From: Streptomyces olivaceoviridis
Lineage (GTDB): Bacteria > Actinomycetota > Actinomycetes > Streptomycetales > Streptomycetaceae
Direction of reading: 5' to 3'
Length of the DNA stretch: 64,000 nucleotides
Assembly: GCF_014650115.1 (NCBI RefSeq)
Contig: NZ_BMUI01000002.1
Span: forward strand, 248,001 to 312,000
Shown here: in pieces, positions 43,952 to 52,834 of the stretch
Numbering within the stretch: the first letter of the stretch is position 1
Layout of the letters: every line of letters begins with the position of its first letter
Translations under genes and position numbers: made by a program
The notes under the pieces: model-generated
What the model was told of the DNA's origin: nothing
Databases searched by the model: none
The model's input: the letters and a program-made list of their open reading frames with translations, nothing else

Positions 43952-44776
43952 GTGGTCATCCCCGTCCATGACGTGAACCCCGTGCGCCGCACCCCCTGGG
44001 TGACGTACGCCCTCATCGCCGCCAACGTGCTCGTGTTCATCACCACGCCCGGCATAGCCGGTTCCGTGGCCGGCAGCAGCGAGCTGGCGCAGCTGTGCCA
44101 TCTTCAGGCCTTCATGGACCACTACGCGGCGGTCCCCCGGGAACTGATCCACCATCAGATGCCCCGGGTCGTGCCGACCGGGGAGGTCGGTTTGGGCCCC
44201 GGCGGACCGGGCTGCGTCGTCGGGCCGCCCGGCTACGACAAGTCCCCGCCGCTGTCGGTGTTCACGGCGATGTTCCTGCACGGCGGCTGGCTGCACCTGC
44301 TGGGCAACATGCTCTTCCTGCTGATCTTCGGCAACAACGTCGAGGACCGGATGGGCCACATCCGCTTCTTCCTCTTCTACGTCGTCTGCGGCTACGCGGC
44401 CGGCTACGGCTTCGCGCTGCTGAACGCCACCTCCTCGGAGCCCCTGATCGGCGCGTCCGGCGCGATCGCCGGCGTCCTCGGCGCCTATCTGGTCCTCTAC
44501 CCGAGGGCCAGGGTGTGGGTCCTGGTGCCGTTCCTGGTCTTCCTGCCGCTCAGGCTGCCCGCCTGGCTGGTGCTGGGCTTCTGGTTCGGGCTCCAGGCGG
44601 TGTACTCGTCGGGGCACGGGGTGTCCGGCACCGGCACGGTGGCGTACGCGGCGCACGTGGTCGGCTTCGTGGCGGGCATGCTGCTGGCCTGGCCGCTCAA
44701 GCCCGGCACGCCGCCCCCGCCGGAGCCGCCCGGCCTGCTGTTCGGCAGGCGCGCGCGGCCCCACTACTCCTGGTGA
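43952..44776 (+). CDS. Rhomboid family intramembrane serine protease
   Basis: This 274-residue protein has six to seven transmembrane segments. Features are HGGWLHLLGNMLFLLIFGNNVEDRMG (about 110-135, the conserved HxxxN loop), the catalytic Ser169 in LIGASGAIAGVLGAYL and the His235 in YAAHVVGFVAGML. It cleaves single-pass membrane proteins within the bilayer. A loop of about 50 residues between the first two helices contains two cysteines that may pair outside. GTG start with no strong ribosome binding site. Confidence 0.93.
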   Translation: MVIPVHDVNPVRRTPWVTYALIAANVLVFITTPGIAGSVAGSSELAQLCHLQAFMDHYAAVPRELIHHQMPRVVPTGEVGLGPGGPGCVVGPPGYDKSPPLSVFTAMFLHGGWLHLLGNMLFLLIFGNNVEDRMGHIRFFLFYVVCGYAAGYGFALLNATSSEPLIGASGAIAGVLGAYLVLYPRARVWVLVPFLVFLPLRLPAWLVLGFWFGLQAVYSSGHGVSGTGTVAYAAHVVGFVAGMLLAWPLKPGTPPPPEPPGLLFGRRARPHYSW

Positions 44777-44789
44777 GCCGGCCGGCGGC

Positions 44790-45848
44790 TCAGCGCGCGG
44801 TGGCGGTGTGGACGTACTCCACGAGCCGGGTCAGCGCGTCCGGGTCGGTGTTCGGCATGACGCCGTGGCCGAGGTTGAAGACGTGCCCCTCCAGGCCGGC
44901 GGCGGCATCGAGCACCTCGCGGGCCTTGGCGGCGAGGGTGTCCTTGTCCGTGAACAGGACGGTCGGGTCCAGGTTGCCCTGGAGCGCCTTGCCGGGGCCG
45001 ACGCGGCGGGCGGCCTCGTCCAGCGGGACGCGCCAGTCGACGCCGACGACGTCCGCGCCGGCCTCGCCCATGAGCCTCAGCAGCTCACCGGTGCCGACGC
45101 CGAAGTGGATGCGCGGGACGCCGTACCCGGCGACCGCGTCGAAGACCTTCACGGAGGCCGGCATGACCGACTTCCGGTAGTCGGCGGGGGCCAGGGCTCC
45201 GGCCCAGGAGTCGAAGAGCTGGACGGCGCTCGCGCCGGCCTCGATCTGCACCTTCAGGAAGGCGGCCGTGATGTCGGCGAGCCGGTCCAGCAGGTCGGCC
45301 CACAGCTCGGGGTCGCCGTACATCATCGCCTTGGCGTTCTCGTACGTGCGCGAGGGACCGCCCTCGACCAGGTAGCTCGCGAGGGTGAAAGGCGCGCCCG
45401 CGAATCCGATCAGCGGGGTGGCGCCCAGCTCGCGGGTGAGCAGGCCGATGGCCTCGGTGACGTAGGAGACGTCCTCGGGGGTGAGGTCGCGCAGCCGGGC
45501 GAGGTCGGCGCGGGTGCGGATCGGCTGTTCGACGACCGGGCCGACGCCGGGCTTGATGTCGAGGTCGATGCCGATGGCCTTCAGCGGGACGACGATGTCG
45601 CTGTAGAAGACCGCCGCGTCCACGCCGAGCCGCCGTACCGGCTGGAGGGTGATCTCGGTGACCAGCTCGGGACGCGTGCAGGACTCCAGCATGGGGATGC
45701 CCTCGCGCACCTTGCGGTACTCCGGCAGGGAGCGGCCGGCCTGGCGCATGAACCACACCGGGGTGTGCGGCACGGGTTCGCGCCTGCACGCCTTGAGGAA
45801 GGCGCTGTCGTACGTCGCTGTCGGCTGCGGGGTGTCATTGGCGGTCAC
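44790..45848 (-). CDS. hemE: Uroporphyrinogen decarboxylase
   Basis: The 352-residue product has family motifs [18 protein letters not shown] (about 31-48, the Arg pair binding substrate carboxylates), [31 protein letters not shown] and [14 protein letters not shown]. It converts uroporphyrinogen III to coproporphyrinogen III, the substrate for the HemG/HemQ steps encoded at 38716-40922. It is convergent with the rhomboid gene (13 bases between) and divergent from the DUF3000 gene. Confidence 0.97.
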   Translation of the reverse strand: MTANDTPQPTATYDSAFLKACRREPVPHTPVWFMRQAGRSLPEYRKVREGIPMLESCTRPELVTEITLQPVRRLGVDAAVFYSDIVVPLKAIGIDLDIKPGVGPVVEQPIRTRADLARLRDLTPEDVSYVTEAIGLLTRELGATPLIGFAGAPFTLASYLVEGGPSRTYENAKAMMYGDPELWADLLDRLADITAAFLKVQIEAGASAVQLFDSWAGALAPADYRKSVMPASVKVFDAVAGYGVPRIHFGVGTGELLRLMGEAGADVVGVDWRVPLDEAARRVGPGKALQGNLDPTVLFTDKDTLAAKAREVLDAAAGLEGHVFNLGHGVMPNTDPDALTRLVEYVHTATAR

Positions 45849-45974
45849 GAGGCAAGTTTCGCATGCCGTCGGACAGGGACCTGGCCGGTGTCCCGCCGGG
45901 CGGGCTCAGCCGCGTAGGCCGCAGGGGGGTGTCTTGCCCTGCACGATGCCCCGGTTCCCCTTACTCTTCCCCGC

Positions 45975-46652
45975 ATGGCTGCGGCTCACGGACGAATGTC
46001 GGACAGCGCTGACGGAACGGGCGACGTGAAGGACACCGAGGAGACGGACGGGCACCCCGGTGCCTCGGGTCCGCCGGCTTTCCGCACCGCGGTCGAGGCC
46101 CTGCGCGGCAGCCGGCTGCGGCCCCAGGTCGAGGTGGAGCCGACGCCCGCCCCGCAGCGGCTCGCCCCCTACGCGTACGCGGTCGAGGCGGTGGTGGTGG
46201 ACGGCGAGCAGGAGCTGGCCGACGGGCGGCTGGTGCTGCTGCACGACCCGGCCGGGCACGACGCCTGGCGGGGCACGTTCCGGCTGGTGACGCTGGTGCG
46301 CGCGGAGCTGGAGCCGGAGATGGCGGCCGATCCGCTGCTGCCCGAGGTGTGCTGGTCGTGGCTGACCGGGGCGCTGGCGGCGCGCGGGCTGGGCTACGGC
46401 GAGCCGAGCGGCACGATCACGCGGGCCAGTTCGCACTACTTCGGCGGGCTGGCCGAGCGGCCGGCCGCCTCGCAGATCGAGATCCGGGCGTCCTGGACGC
46501 CCCGGGAGGGCCTGGGCGGGGTGCCGGACACGGCCGCCCACCTGGCCTCCTGGTGCGATCTGCTGGCGCAGGTCGCGGGCCTGCCGCCGGCCGGGCCGGG
46601 GGACGCCTCGGTGGTGACCCTGCCGCAGCGCAGGGGCCCGCAGCCCCGGTGA
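45975..46652 (+). CDS. DUF3000 family protein
   Basis: This 225-residue soluble protein matches DUF3000, an actinobacterial family of unknown function. It contains FRTAVEALRGSRLRPQVEVE, APYAYAVEAVV, WRGTFRLVTLVRAELEPEMA, CWSWLTGAL and ASSHYFGG. It always sits close to hemE and RNase D genes in this lineage. TACTCT eight bases before the ATG suggests a leaderless transcript; an ATG seven codons further in is an alternative. Confidence 0.88.
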   Translation: MAAAHGRMSDSADGTGDVKDTEETDGHPGASGPPAFRTAVEALRGSRLRPQVEVEPTPAPQRLAPYAYAVEAVVVDGEQELADGRLVLLHDPAGHDAWRGTFRLVTLVRAELEPEMAADPLLPEVCWSWLTGALAARGLGYGEPSGTITRASSHYFGGLAERPAASQIEIRASWTPREGLGGVPDTAAHLASWCDLLAQVAGLPPAGPGDASVVTLPQRRGPQPR

Positions 46653-46806
46653 CCGGTCGGCGCCGGACCCTTCATTGACCGTCTCTTTGTCGATACGGCC
46701 ATTTTCCGTACTCGAATCGCACCGGCTCGAACCGACTTGATCTTCGGATGATCGATCGCGTGTCCGAATTGCCCAGATTGTTACTCACTAGATCGTGATC
46801 ATTCTC

Positions 46807-46834
46807 TAAAGGCGGACGAGTTTGCTGCCGAAGA
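46807..46834 (+). promoter_or_regulatory. Sigma-WhiG-like promoter of whiI
   Basis: TAAA (46807-46810), a 16-base spacer and GCCGAAGA (46827-46834) match the WhiG/FliA-type consensus TAAA-N15/16-GCCGATAA at 10 of 12 positions. whiI is a known WhiG target in S. coelicolor. The predicted transcript begins about 70 bases before the GTG start codon. Confidence 0.72.
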
Positions 46835-46912
46835 CGACTGTGACCTTGAAAGCACGGTTCGTCCCGGCTTCCTCCCCACAAGCCGGCCCCGTCCCCCCAC
46901 CCAGGAGGCCTG

Positions 46913-47572
46913 GTGTCCGTTCTCCTCGAGCAACCCGCAAGCCTGGTCGCCTACCGCCCGAACAAGCCGACCGCCATGGTGGTCGTGGCCGACCCGCGCG
47001 TCCGCTCCACCGTCACCCGCCATCTGTGGGCGCTCGGCGTGCGCGATGTCATCGAAGCCTCGTCCATCGCGGAGGCTCGTCCCCGCATCGGCAACCCGCG
47101 CGACATCTGCGTCGCCGACGTCCACCTCCCCGACGGCTCCGGCCTCACCCTGCTGTCCGAGACCCGCGCCGCGGGCTGGCCCAACGGACTCGCCCTCTCC
47201 GCCGCCGACGACATCGGCGCCGTCCGCAACGCACTGGCCGGCGGCGTCAAGGGCTACGTCGTCACCGGCACCCGCACCAACATCGGGCTCCCCGCCCGGC
47301 CCGGCGCCGCTCCCCTCGGCGCCGCCGCCCGTATGCACCGCCGCCCCCCGGGTGCCCCGAGCCACCCGGGCGGCTACCGAGAGCTGTCCGGACGCGAGGT
47401 CGAGGTGCTGCGGCTGGTCGCGGAGGGCCAGTCGAACAAGGCGATCGGCGTCTCCATGGGCCTGTCCGCCCTGACCGTGAAGAGCCACCTGGCCCGCATC
47501 GCCCGCAAGCTGGGAACGGGCGATCGGGCCGGCATGGTGGCCGTGGCCCTGCGTACCGGGATCATCCACTGA
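46913..47572 (+). CDS. whiI: Atypical response regulator WhiI
   Basis: The product has 219 residues. The receiver domain (about 20-120) has its first acidic pair reduced to ADPRV, Asp69 in CVADVHLPDGSG and Lys113 in VKGYVV. A LuxR/NarL HTH (about 155-212) reads LSGREVEVLRLVAEGQSNKAIGVSMGLSALTVKSHLARIARKL. WhiI is a late sporulation regulator that works with BldM as a heterodimer and is not controlled by classical phosphorylation; the incomplete acidic pocket fits this. No kinase is adjacent. AGGAGG precedes the GTG. Identification rests on sequence, the hemE/DUF3000 neighbourhood and the upstream WhiG-like promoter. Confidence 0.87.
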   Translation: MSVLLEQPASLVAYRPNKPTAMVVVADPRVRSTVTRHLWALGVRDVIEASSIAEARPRIGNPRDICVADVHLPDGSGLTLLSETRAAGWPNGLALSAADDIGAVRNALAGGVKGYVVTGTRTNIGLPARPGAAPLGAAARMHRRPPGAPSHPGGYRELSGREVEVLRLVAEGQSNKAIGVSMGLSALTVKSHLARIARKLGTGDRAGMVAVALRTGIIH

Positions 47573-47656
47573 ACCACCGGACGCCCCCTTCGGCGGATCC
47601 GGCCTTCACCCATGTGAACCAGCCCTTGCCCCGAGCTGACTGGTTTACGCCCCTCT

Positions 47657-47692
47657 CGCGTCCGTCGACGGAACGTTCCGTCGACGGACGCG
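47657..47692. promoter_or_regulatory. 36-bp perfect palindrome
   Basis: The two 18-base halves are exact complements with no loop bases, centred on AACGTT and containing CCGTCGACGG twice. It lies 85 bases after whiI and 25 bases before the RNase D start. As RNA it would be a very stable hairpin (possible whiI terminator without T-run); as DNA it could bind two dimers. Confidence 0.7.
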
Positions 47693-47717
47693 GTCCACAC
47701 ACGGATACCCTTGACAG

Positions 47718-48981
47718 GTGACCGACGCCCAAGACACCGCAGCAGACAGTTCCCTGCGCACCACCGGGGGCACCCCTCCGGACGACGCAGGTTCTTCTGT
47801 GATGGGGGCGCCGACTCCTTTGCTCGAACCGCGCGAGGGCATTCCGCCCGTGATCGCCGACGCGGCTGCCCTCGACCGGGTGATCGCCGCCTTCGCCGCC
47901 GGCACCGGCCCGGTCGCCGTGGACGCCGAGCGCGCCTCCGGCTACCGCTACGGGCAGCGCGCCTACCTGGTCCAGCTGCGCCGCGAGGGCGCCGGGACCG
48001 CGCTGATCGACCCCGTCGCCTGCCCCGACCTGTCCGGCCTCGGCGAGGCCCTGTCCGGCGTGGAGTGGGTGCTGCACGCGGCCACCCAGGACCTGCCGTG
48101 CCTGCGCGAGATAGGCATGGTCCCTGGCCGGCCGGCTCGCGGGCTTCCCCCGGGTCGGTCTCGGCGCCATGGTGGAGGGCGTCCTCGGCTTCGTCCTGGA
48201 GAAGGGCCACTCCGCCGTCGACTGGTCGACCCGGCCGCTGCCCGAGCCCTGGCTGCGGTACGCGGCGCTCGACGTCGAACTGCTCGTCGACCTGCGGGAC
48301 GCCCTGGAGAAGGAGCTGGACCGGCAGGGCAAGCTGGAGTGGGCTCTTCAGGAGTTCGACGCCATCGCGTCGGCGCCGCCGGCCGAGCCGCGCAAGGACC
48401 CCTGGCGCCGCACGTCCGGGATGCACAAGGTGCGCCGGCGCCGGCAGCTCGCGGTCGTGCGCGAGCTCTGGCAGACGCGGGACCGGATCGCGCAGCGGCG
48501 GGACGTGTCGCCGGGGAAGGTGCTGAGCGACACGGCCATCGTGGAGGCGGCGCTGGCCCTGCCGGGCAATGTGCACGTCCTCGCCGGGCTGAACGGGTTC
48601 GGGCACCGGATGGGGCGACGGCAGCTTGAGCAGTGGCAGGCCGCGGTGGACCGGGCCAAGGCCCTTCCCGACAGTGCGCTGCCACAGCCGGGGCAGCCGG
48701 TGACGGGGCCTCCGCCGCCGCGCGCCTGGGCCGACAAGGATCCGGCCGCCGCGGCCCGGCTGTCCGCCGCCCGGGCGGGGGTGACCGCGCTGGCCGAGCG
48801 GCTCACCATGCCTCAGGAGAACGTGATCTCCCCGGACACGGTGCGGCGGATCTGCTGGGAGCCGCCGGCGTCTGTCGACGAGGAGTCCGTGGGTGCCGCG
48901 CTGGCCGGGCACGGCGCGCGGCCCTGGCAGATCGAGCTGGTCACGCCGGTGCTGGTCGACGCGCTGTCGGTGCGGGGCTGA
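47718..48981 (+). pseudogene. Ribonuclease D gene with out-of-frame deletion
   Basis: The 5' part (47718 to about 48122) reads well: AVDAERASGYRYGQRAYLVQ is exonuclease motif I, and LHAATQDLPCLREIGMV is motif II. From about 48123 the sense moves to another frame: LAGRLAGFPRVGLGAMVEGV, HSAVDWSTRPLPEPWLRYAALDVELL (motif III) and the HRDC domain (about 48440-48640 and after) to the stop at 48981. The residues usually between them (about eight, including the LFDTE segment) are missing, which corresponds to a deletion of about 23 bases. The N-terminal frame would end in unrelated Gly/Arg-rich sequence. Without the lesion the protein would be about 428 residues. Confidence 0.82.
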
Positions 48982-48988
48982 GGAGTCG

Positions 48989-49214
48989 TCACCGGGTCGC
49001 TCCACGCATGAAGCCGTTGTGGACGAACCGCTGGACGATCAGGGTCGGCAGGACCGCCCCCTGGGCGCCGTAGGGGCCGCGGAAGCGGAACAGGTACGTC
49101 GAGATCACGCCAAGATCCTGGGAGGGCATGGCGAGGAAGGGGATGGAGAAGTCGTTGGAGACGGCTGCCCCCTTCACGATCACCACCGTGGCGATCGCCG
49201 GCTCGGGGCGTCAG
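48989..49214 (-). pseudogene. Relict of a sugar ABC transporter permease (C-terminal fragment)
   Basis: About 70 codons read AIATVVIVKGAAVSNDFSIP, FLAMPSQDLGVISTYLFRF, then RGPYGAQ, PTLIVQRFVHNGFMRGATR and stop. This is the C-terminal end of an actinobacterial MalG/LacG-type sugar permease, where the conserved text is VNDFxxPFLYMPS, FKGPYGAQ and QRFxYNGFTxGATK. Roughly ten to fifteen residues of the last membrane helix between GPYGAQ and PTLIV are lost. No other transporter gene lies nearby, so it is a fragment left by deletion or rearrangement between the RNase D gene and the fad operon. Confidence 0.75.
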
Positions 49215-49334
49215 TACCGGCATGGGCACGGGGCGCGAGCCCGGACCCTCCCCTGTGATGGTCCACGGCGCCGCCTCGGTGAGCCCCGGGGGATGTGACC
49301 TTCACCGCTCCCGCCTCCCGGACTGTGCAGCTAC

Positions 49335-49371
49335 GTTACTCATAAGTAGCATGGTTCTGAGCGCGCGCTCA
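49335..49371 (+). promoter_or_regulatory. Candidate operators upstream of fadA
   Basis: TGAGCGCGCGCTCA (49358-49371) is a perfect 14-bp palindrome 42 bases before the fadA start. Just upstream, a looser repeat of the form TACT-CATA-AGTA (about 49337-49348) lies in the only AT-rich patch. Both look like TetR-type operator sequences, which commonly control beta-oxidation genes. Confidence 0.55.
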
Positions 49372-49412
49372 GCGCAACGCAGCAGTGCCATCCGCACAGG
49401 AGGAGAGCCATC

Positions 49413-50630
49413 GTGCCTCGTACCGTCAGGGACGTCGTCTTCGTCGACGGCGTCCGTACCCCGTTCGGCAAGGCGGGCCCGAAGGGCATCTACCACGAGA
49501 CCCGCGCCGACGACCTTGTCGTGAAGGCGATCCGGGAGCTGCTGCGCCGCAACCCCGGTCTGGACCCGAAGAAGATCGACGAGGTCGCCATCGCGGCGAC
49601 CACCCAGATCGGTGACCAGGGCCTGACCCTGGGCCGTACCGCCGGCATCCTCGCGGGTCTGCCGCAGTCCGTGCCCGGTTACTCCATCGACCGCATGTGC
49701 GCCGGCGCGCTGACCGCCGTGACGACCACCGCCGGTTCGATCGCCTTCGGCGCCTACGACGCCGTCATCGCCGGTGGCGTCGAGCACATGGGCCGCCACC
49801 CGATGGGCGAGGGCGTCGACCCGAACCCGCGGTTCGTGAGCGAGAAGCTGGTGGACGAGTCGGCCCTGTTCATGGGCATGACCGCGGAGAACCTGCACGA
49901 CCGCTTCCCGCACATCACCAAGCTGCGCGCCGACGAGTACGCCGTGCGCTCCCAGGAGAAGGCCGCCAAGGCGTACGCCAACGGCAAGATCCAGCAGGAC
50001 CTGGTGCCGATCTCGGTGCGCCGGACCAGCCCGGAGGGCGGGGAGACCGGCTGGGGCCTGGTCACCGCCGACGAGCCGATGCGCCCGGGGACCACCCTGG
50101 AGAACCTGGCGAACCTCAAGACGCCGTTCCGTGTGCACGGCCGGGTCACCGCCGGCAACGCGGCCGGTCTGAACGACGGCGCCACCGCGTCGATCATCGC
50201 GAGCGAGGACTTCGCCCGCGAGAACGGCCTGCCGGTCAAGATGCGCCTGGTGTCGTACGCCTTCGCGGGCGTCGAGCCGGAGGTCATGGGCTACGGCCCG
50301 ATCCCGGCCACGGAGAAGGCCCTCGCCAAGGCGGGCCTGTCCATCTCCGACATCGGCCTGTTCGAGATCAACGAGGCCTTCGCCGTGCAGGTGCTGGCCT
50401 TCCTCGACCACTACGGCATCGCGGACGACGACGAGCGCGTCAACCAGTACGGCGGCGCCATCGCCTTCGGCCACCCGCTGGCCTCCTCCGGCGTCCGCCT
50501 GATGACGCAGCTGGCCCGCCAGTTCGAGGAGCAGCCGCAGGTCCGCTACGGCCTGACCACCATGTGCGTCGGCTTCGGCATGGGCGCGACGGTCATCTGG
50601 GAGAACCCGCACTTCGAGGGGGACAAGTGA
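49413..50630 (+). CDS. fadA: Acetyl-CoA C-acyltransferase (3-ketoacyl-CoA thiolase)
   Basis: This 405-residue thiolase has the acyl-accepting Cys in SIDRMCAGALTAV (Cys96), NEAFAVQVLAF, the His in AFGHPLASSGVRL and the second Cys in TMCVGFGMGATV. It performs the thiolytic step of beta-oxidation as the beta subunit of the fatty acid oxidation complex. GGAGGAGAG precedes the GTG. Its stop overlaps the fadB start (GTGA), so both subunits are co-translated. Confidence 0.96.
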   Translation: MPRTVRDVVFVDGVRTPFGKAGPKGIYHETRADDLVVKAIRELLRRNPGLDPKKIDEVAIAATTQIGDQGLTLGRTAGILAGLPQSVPGYSIDRMCAGALTAVTTTAGSIAFGAYDAVIAGGVEHMGRHPMGEGVDPNPRFVSEKLVDESALFMGMTAENLHDRFPHITKLRADEYAVRSQEKAAKAYANGKIQQDLVPISVRRTSPEGGETGWGLVTADEPMRPGTTLENLANLKTPFRVHGRVTAGNAAGLNDGATASIIASEDFARENGLPVKMRLVSYAFAGVEPEVMGYGPIPATEKALAKAGLSISDIGLFEINEAFAVQVLAFLDHYGIADDDERVNQYGGAIAFGHPLASSGVRLMTQLARQFEEQPQVRYGLTTMCVGFGMGATVIWENPHFEGDK

Positions 50631-52756
50631 GCACCACCGCCGAGCTTCTGAAGCAGGCCTCGGACCTGTTCCCCGACGAGGTCGTCACCAGCGCGCACGT
50701 ACGCCACTTCGACCTCCCCGCCGGCGCCGGCCGCTTCGCGCTGATCACGCTGGACAACGGCCTGGACCACACCAAGCCGACCACCTTCGGCCCGGCCTCG
50801 CTGGCGAACCTGAACACCGCCATCGACCAGGTCGAGAAGGAGGCCGCGGACGGCGAGATCGTCGGTGTCGGCATCACCGGCAAGCCGTTCATCTTCGCGG
50901 TCGGCGCCGACCTCAAGGGCGTCGAACTGCTGAAGGAGCACGAGCACGCGCTCGCCATCGGCAAGGGCGGCCACGAGGTCTTCAAGCGCCTCTCGGGCCT
51001 GGCCGTGCCGACCTTCGCCTACTACAACGGTGCCGCCATGGGCGGCGGCGTCGAGGTCGGGCTGCACTGCGCCTACCGCACCGTCTCCAAGGCGATCCCG
51101 GCGTTCTCGCTGCCCGAGGTCTTCCTCGGCCTGGTGCCCGGCTGGGGCGGCTGCACGCTGCTGCCGAACCTGATCGGCCCCGAGAAGGCCGTCTCGGTCA
51201 TCATCGAGAACTCGCTCAACCAGAACAAGCAGCTCAAGGGCCAGCAGGTCTTCGACCTCGGGATCGCGGACGCGCTCTTCGAGGGCGCCGACTTCCTGGA
51301 GCAGTCGCTGATCTGGACCGCCCAGGTGCTCAAGGGCGACGTCAAGGTCGAGCGCCCGGTGATCGACCGCGGCGAGACCTGGGACCAGGCCGTCGCCAAG
51401 GGCCGGTTCATCGCGGACTCCAAGGTGCACGGCGCGGCCCCGGCCGCCTACCGCGCCCTCGACATCATCGCCGCCGCGAAGAACGAGGACCTCCAGCAGG
51501 GCTTCGACGCCGAGGACCAGGCCCTCGCCGACCTGATCATGGGCGGTGAACTGCGCGCCGGCATCTACGCCTTCAACCTGGTGCAGAAGCGCGGCAAGCG
51601 TCCGGCCGGCGCTCCGGACAAGAACCTGGCACGCCCGGTCACCAAGGTGGGCGTGGTCGGCGCGGGCCTCATGGCCTCGCAGCTCGCGCTCCTCTTCCTG
51701 CGCCGCCTGGAGGTGCCGGTCGTGCTGACCGACATCGACCAGGAGCGGGTCGACAAGGGTGTGGGCTACGTCCACGCCGAGATCGACAAGCTGCTCGGCA
51801 AGGGCCGGATCAACCAGGACAAGGCCAACCGCCTCAAGGCGCTGGTGACCGGTGTCCTGGACAAGGCGGAGGGCTTCTCCGACGCGGACTTCGTCATCGA
51901 GGCCGTGTTCGAGGAGATCGGTGTCAAGCAGCAGGTGTTCGCGGAGGTCGAGGCGGTCGCCCCGGCGCACGCGATCCTCGCCACCAACACCTCGTCCCTG
52001 TCGGTGACGGAGATGGCGTCGAAGCTCAAGCACCCCGAGCGGGTCGTGGGCTTCCACTTCTTCAACCCGGTGGCCGTCCTCCCGCTGCTGGAGATCGTCC
52101 GCGGCGAGAAGACCGACGACGCGTCCCTGGCGACCGCGTTCGCCGTCGCCAAGAAGCTGAAGAAGACCGCGGTGCTGGTCAAGGACGCCCCGGCGTTCGT
52201 CGTGAACCGCATCCTGACCCGTTTCATGGGCGAGATCCAGAACGTCATCGACGAGGGCACCCCGGTCGAGGTCGCCGAGAAGGCCGTCGAGCCGCTCGGT
52301 CTGCCGATGTCCCCGCTGGTGCTGCTGGAGCTGGTCGGCCCCGCCATCGGTCTGCACGTCTCCGAGACGCTGCACGGCGCGTTCCCGGACCGCTTCACTG
52401 TCTCCCCGAACCTCAAGGCGGTCGTGGAGGCGGGCAAGCGCGGCTTCTACGTCTACGACAGCGGCAAGCCGGAGCTGGACCCGGAGGTCGCCGCGCTGCT
52501 CAAGCAGGGCGATGTCGTGCTGACCGAGGAGCAGGTGCGGGCGCGGGTGCTGGACGCGGTGGCGCAGGAGATCGGGCTCATGCTCGACGAGGGCGTCGTC
52601 GCCGAGGCCCAGGACATCGACCTGTGCCTGATCACGGGCGCCGGCTGGCCCTTCCACCTGGGCGGCATCACGCCGTACCTGGACCGTGAGGGCGTCAGCG
52701 AGCGCGTCAACGGCAAGCGGTTCCTCGCTCCGGGCGTGGCGAGCGTCCCTGCGTGA
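50627..52756 (+). CDS. fadB: Fatty acid oxidation complex alpha subunit
   Basis: The 709-residue multifunctional protein has an N-terminal enoyl-CoA hydratase/isomerase domain (about 1-300) with FAVGADLKGVE, YYNGAAMGGGVEVGLHC and FLGLVPGWGGC. A 3-hydroxyacyl-CoA dehydrogenase part (about 340-710) has the NAD motif VGVVGAGLMASQLALLF, ATNTSSLSVTEMA, VGFHFFNPVAVLPLLEIV and the C-terminal domain. The usual GxGxMG dinucleotide motif reads GAGLMA, a small change. It works with FadA in the degradation of fatty acids. A hairpin follows. Confidence 0.96.
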   Translation: MSTTAELLKQASDLFPDEVVTSAHVRHFDLPAGAGRFALITLDNGLDHTKPTTFGPASLANLNTAIDQVEKEAADGEIVGVGITGKPFIFAVGADLKGVELLKEHEHALAIGKGGHEVFKRLSGLAVPTFAYYNGAAMGGGVEVGLHCAYRTVSKAIPAFSLPEVFLGLVPGWGGCTLLPNLIGPEKAVSVIIENSLNQNKQLKGQQVFDLGIADALFEGADFLEQSLIWTAQVLKGDVKVERPVIDRGETWDQAVAKGRFIADSKVHGAAPAAYRALDIIAAAKNEDLQQGFDAEDQALADLIMGGELRAGIYAFNLVQKRGKRPAGAPDKNLARPVTKVGVVGAGLMASQLALLFLRRLEVPVVLTDIDQERVDKGVGYVHAEIDKLLGKGRINQDKANRLKALVTGVLDKAEGFSDADFVIEAVFEEIGVKQQVFAEVEAVAPAHAILATNTSSLSVTEMASKLKHPERVVGFHFFNPVAVLPLLEIVRGEKTDDASLATAFAVAKKLKKTAVLVKDAPAFVVNRILTRFMGEIQNVIDEGTPVEVAEKAVEPLGLPMSPLVLLELVGPAIGLHVSETLHGAFPDRFTVSPNLKAVVEAGKRGFYVYDSGKPELDPEVAALLKQGDVVLTEEQVRARVLDAVAQEIGLMLDEGVVAEAQDIDLCLITGAGWPFHLGGITPYLDREGVSERVNGKRFLAPGVASVPA

Positions 52757-52775
52757 CGCTCCGCCGGTGACCGCC

Positions 52776-52809
52776 GGGTGCCCGCACTCCTGCCGGGGTG
52801 CGGGCACCC
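52776..52809 (+). terminator. Hairpin terminator of fadAB
   Basis: A perfect 12-bp stem (52776-52787 with 52798-52809) with a 10-base loop lies 20 bases after fadB and before the convergent gene end at 52835, so it can serve both. Confidence 0.75.
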
Positions 52810-52834
52810 GCCGTTTCCGGGTGTCGGCCGGGGC

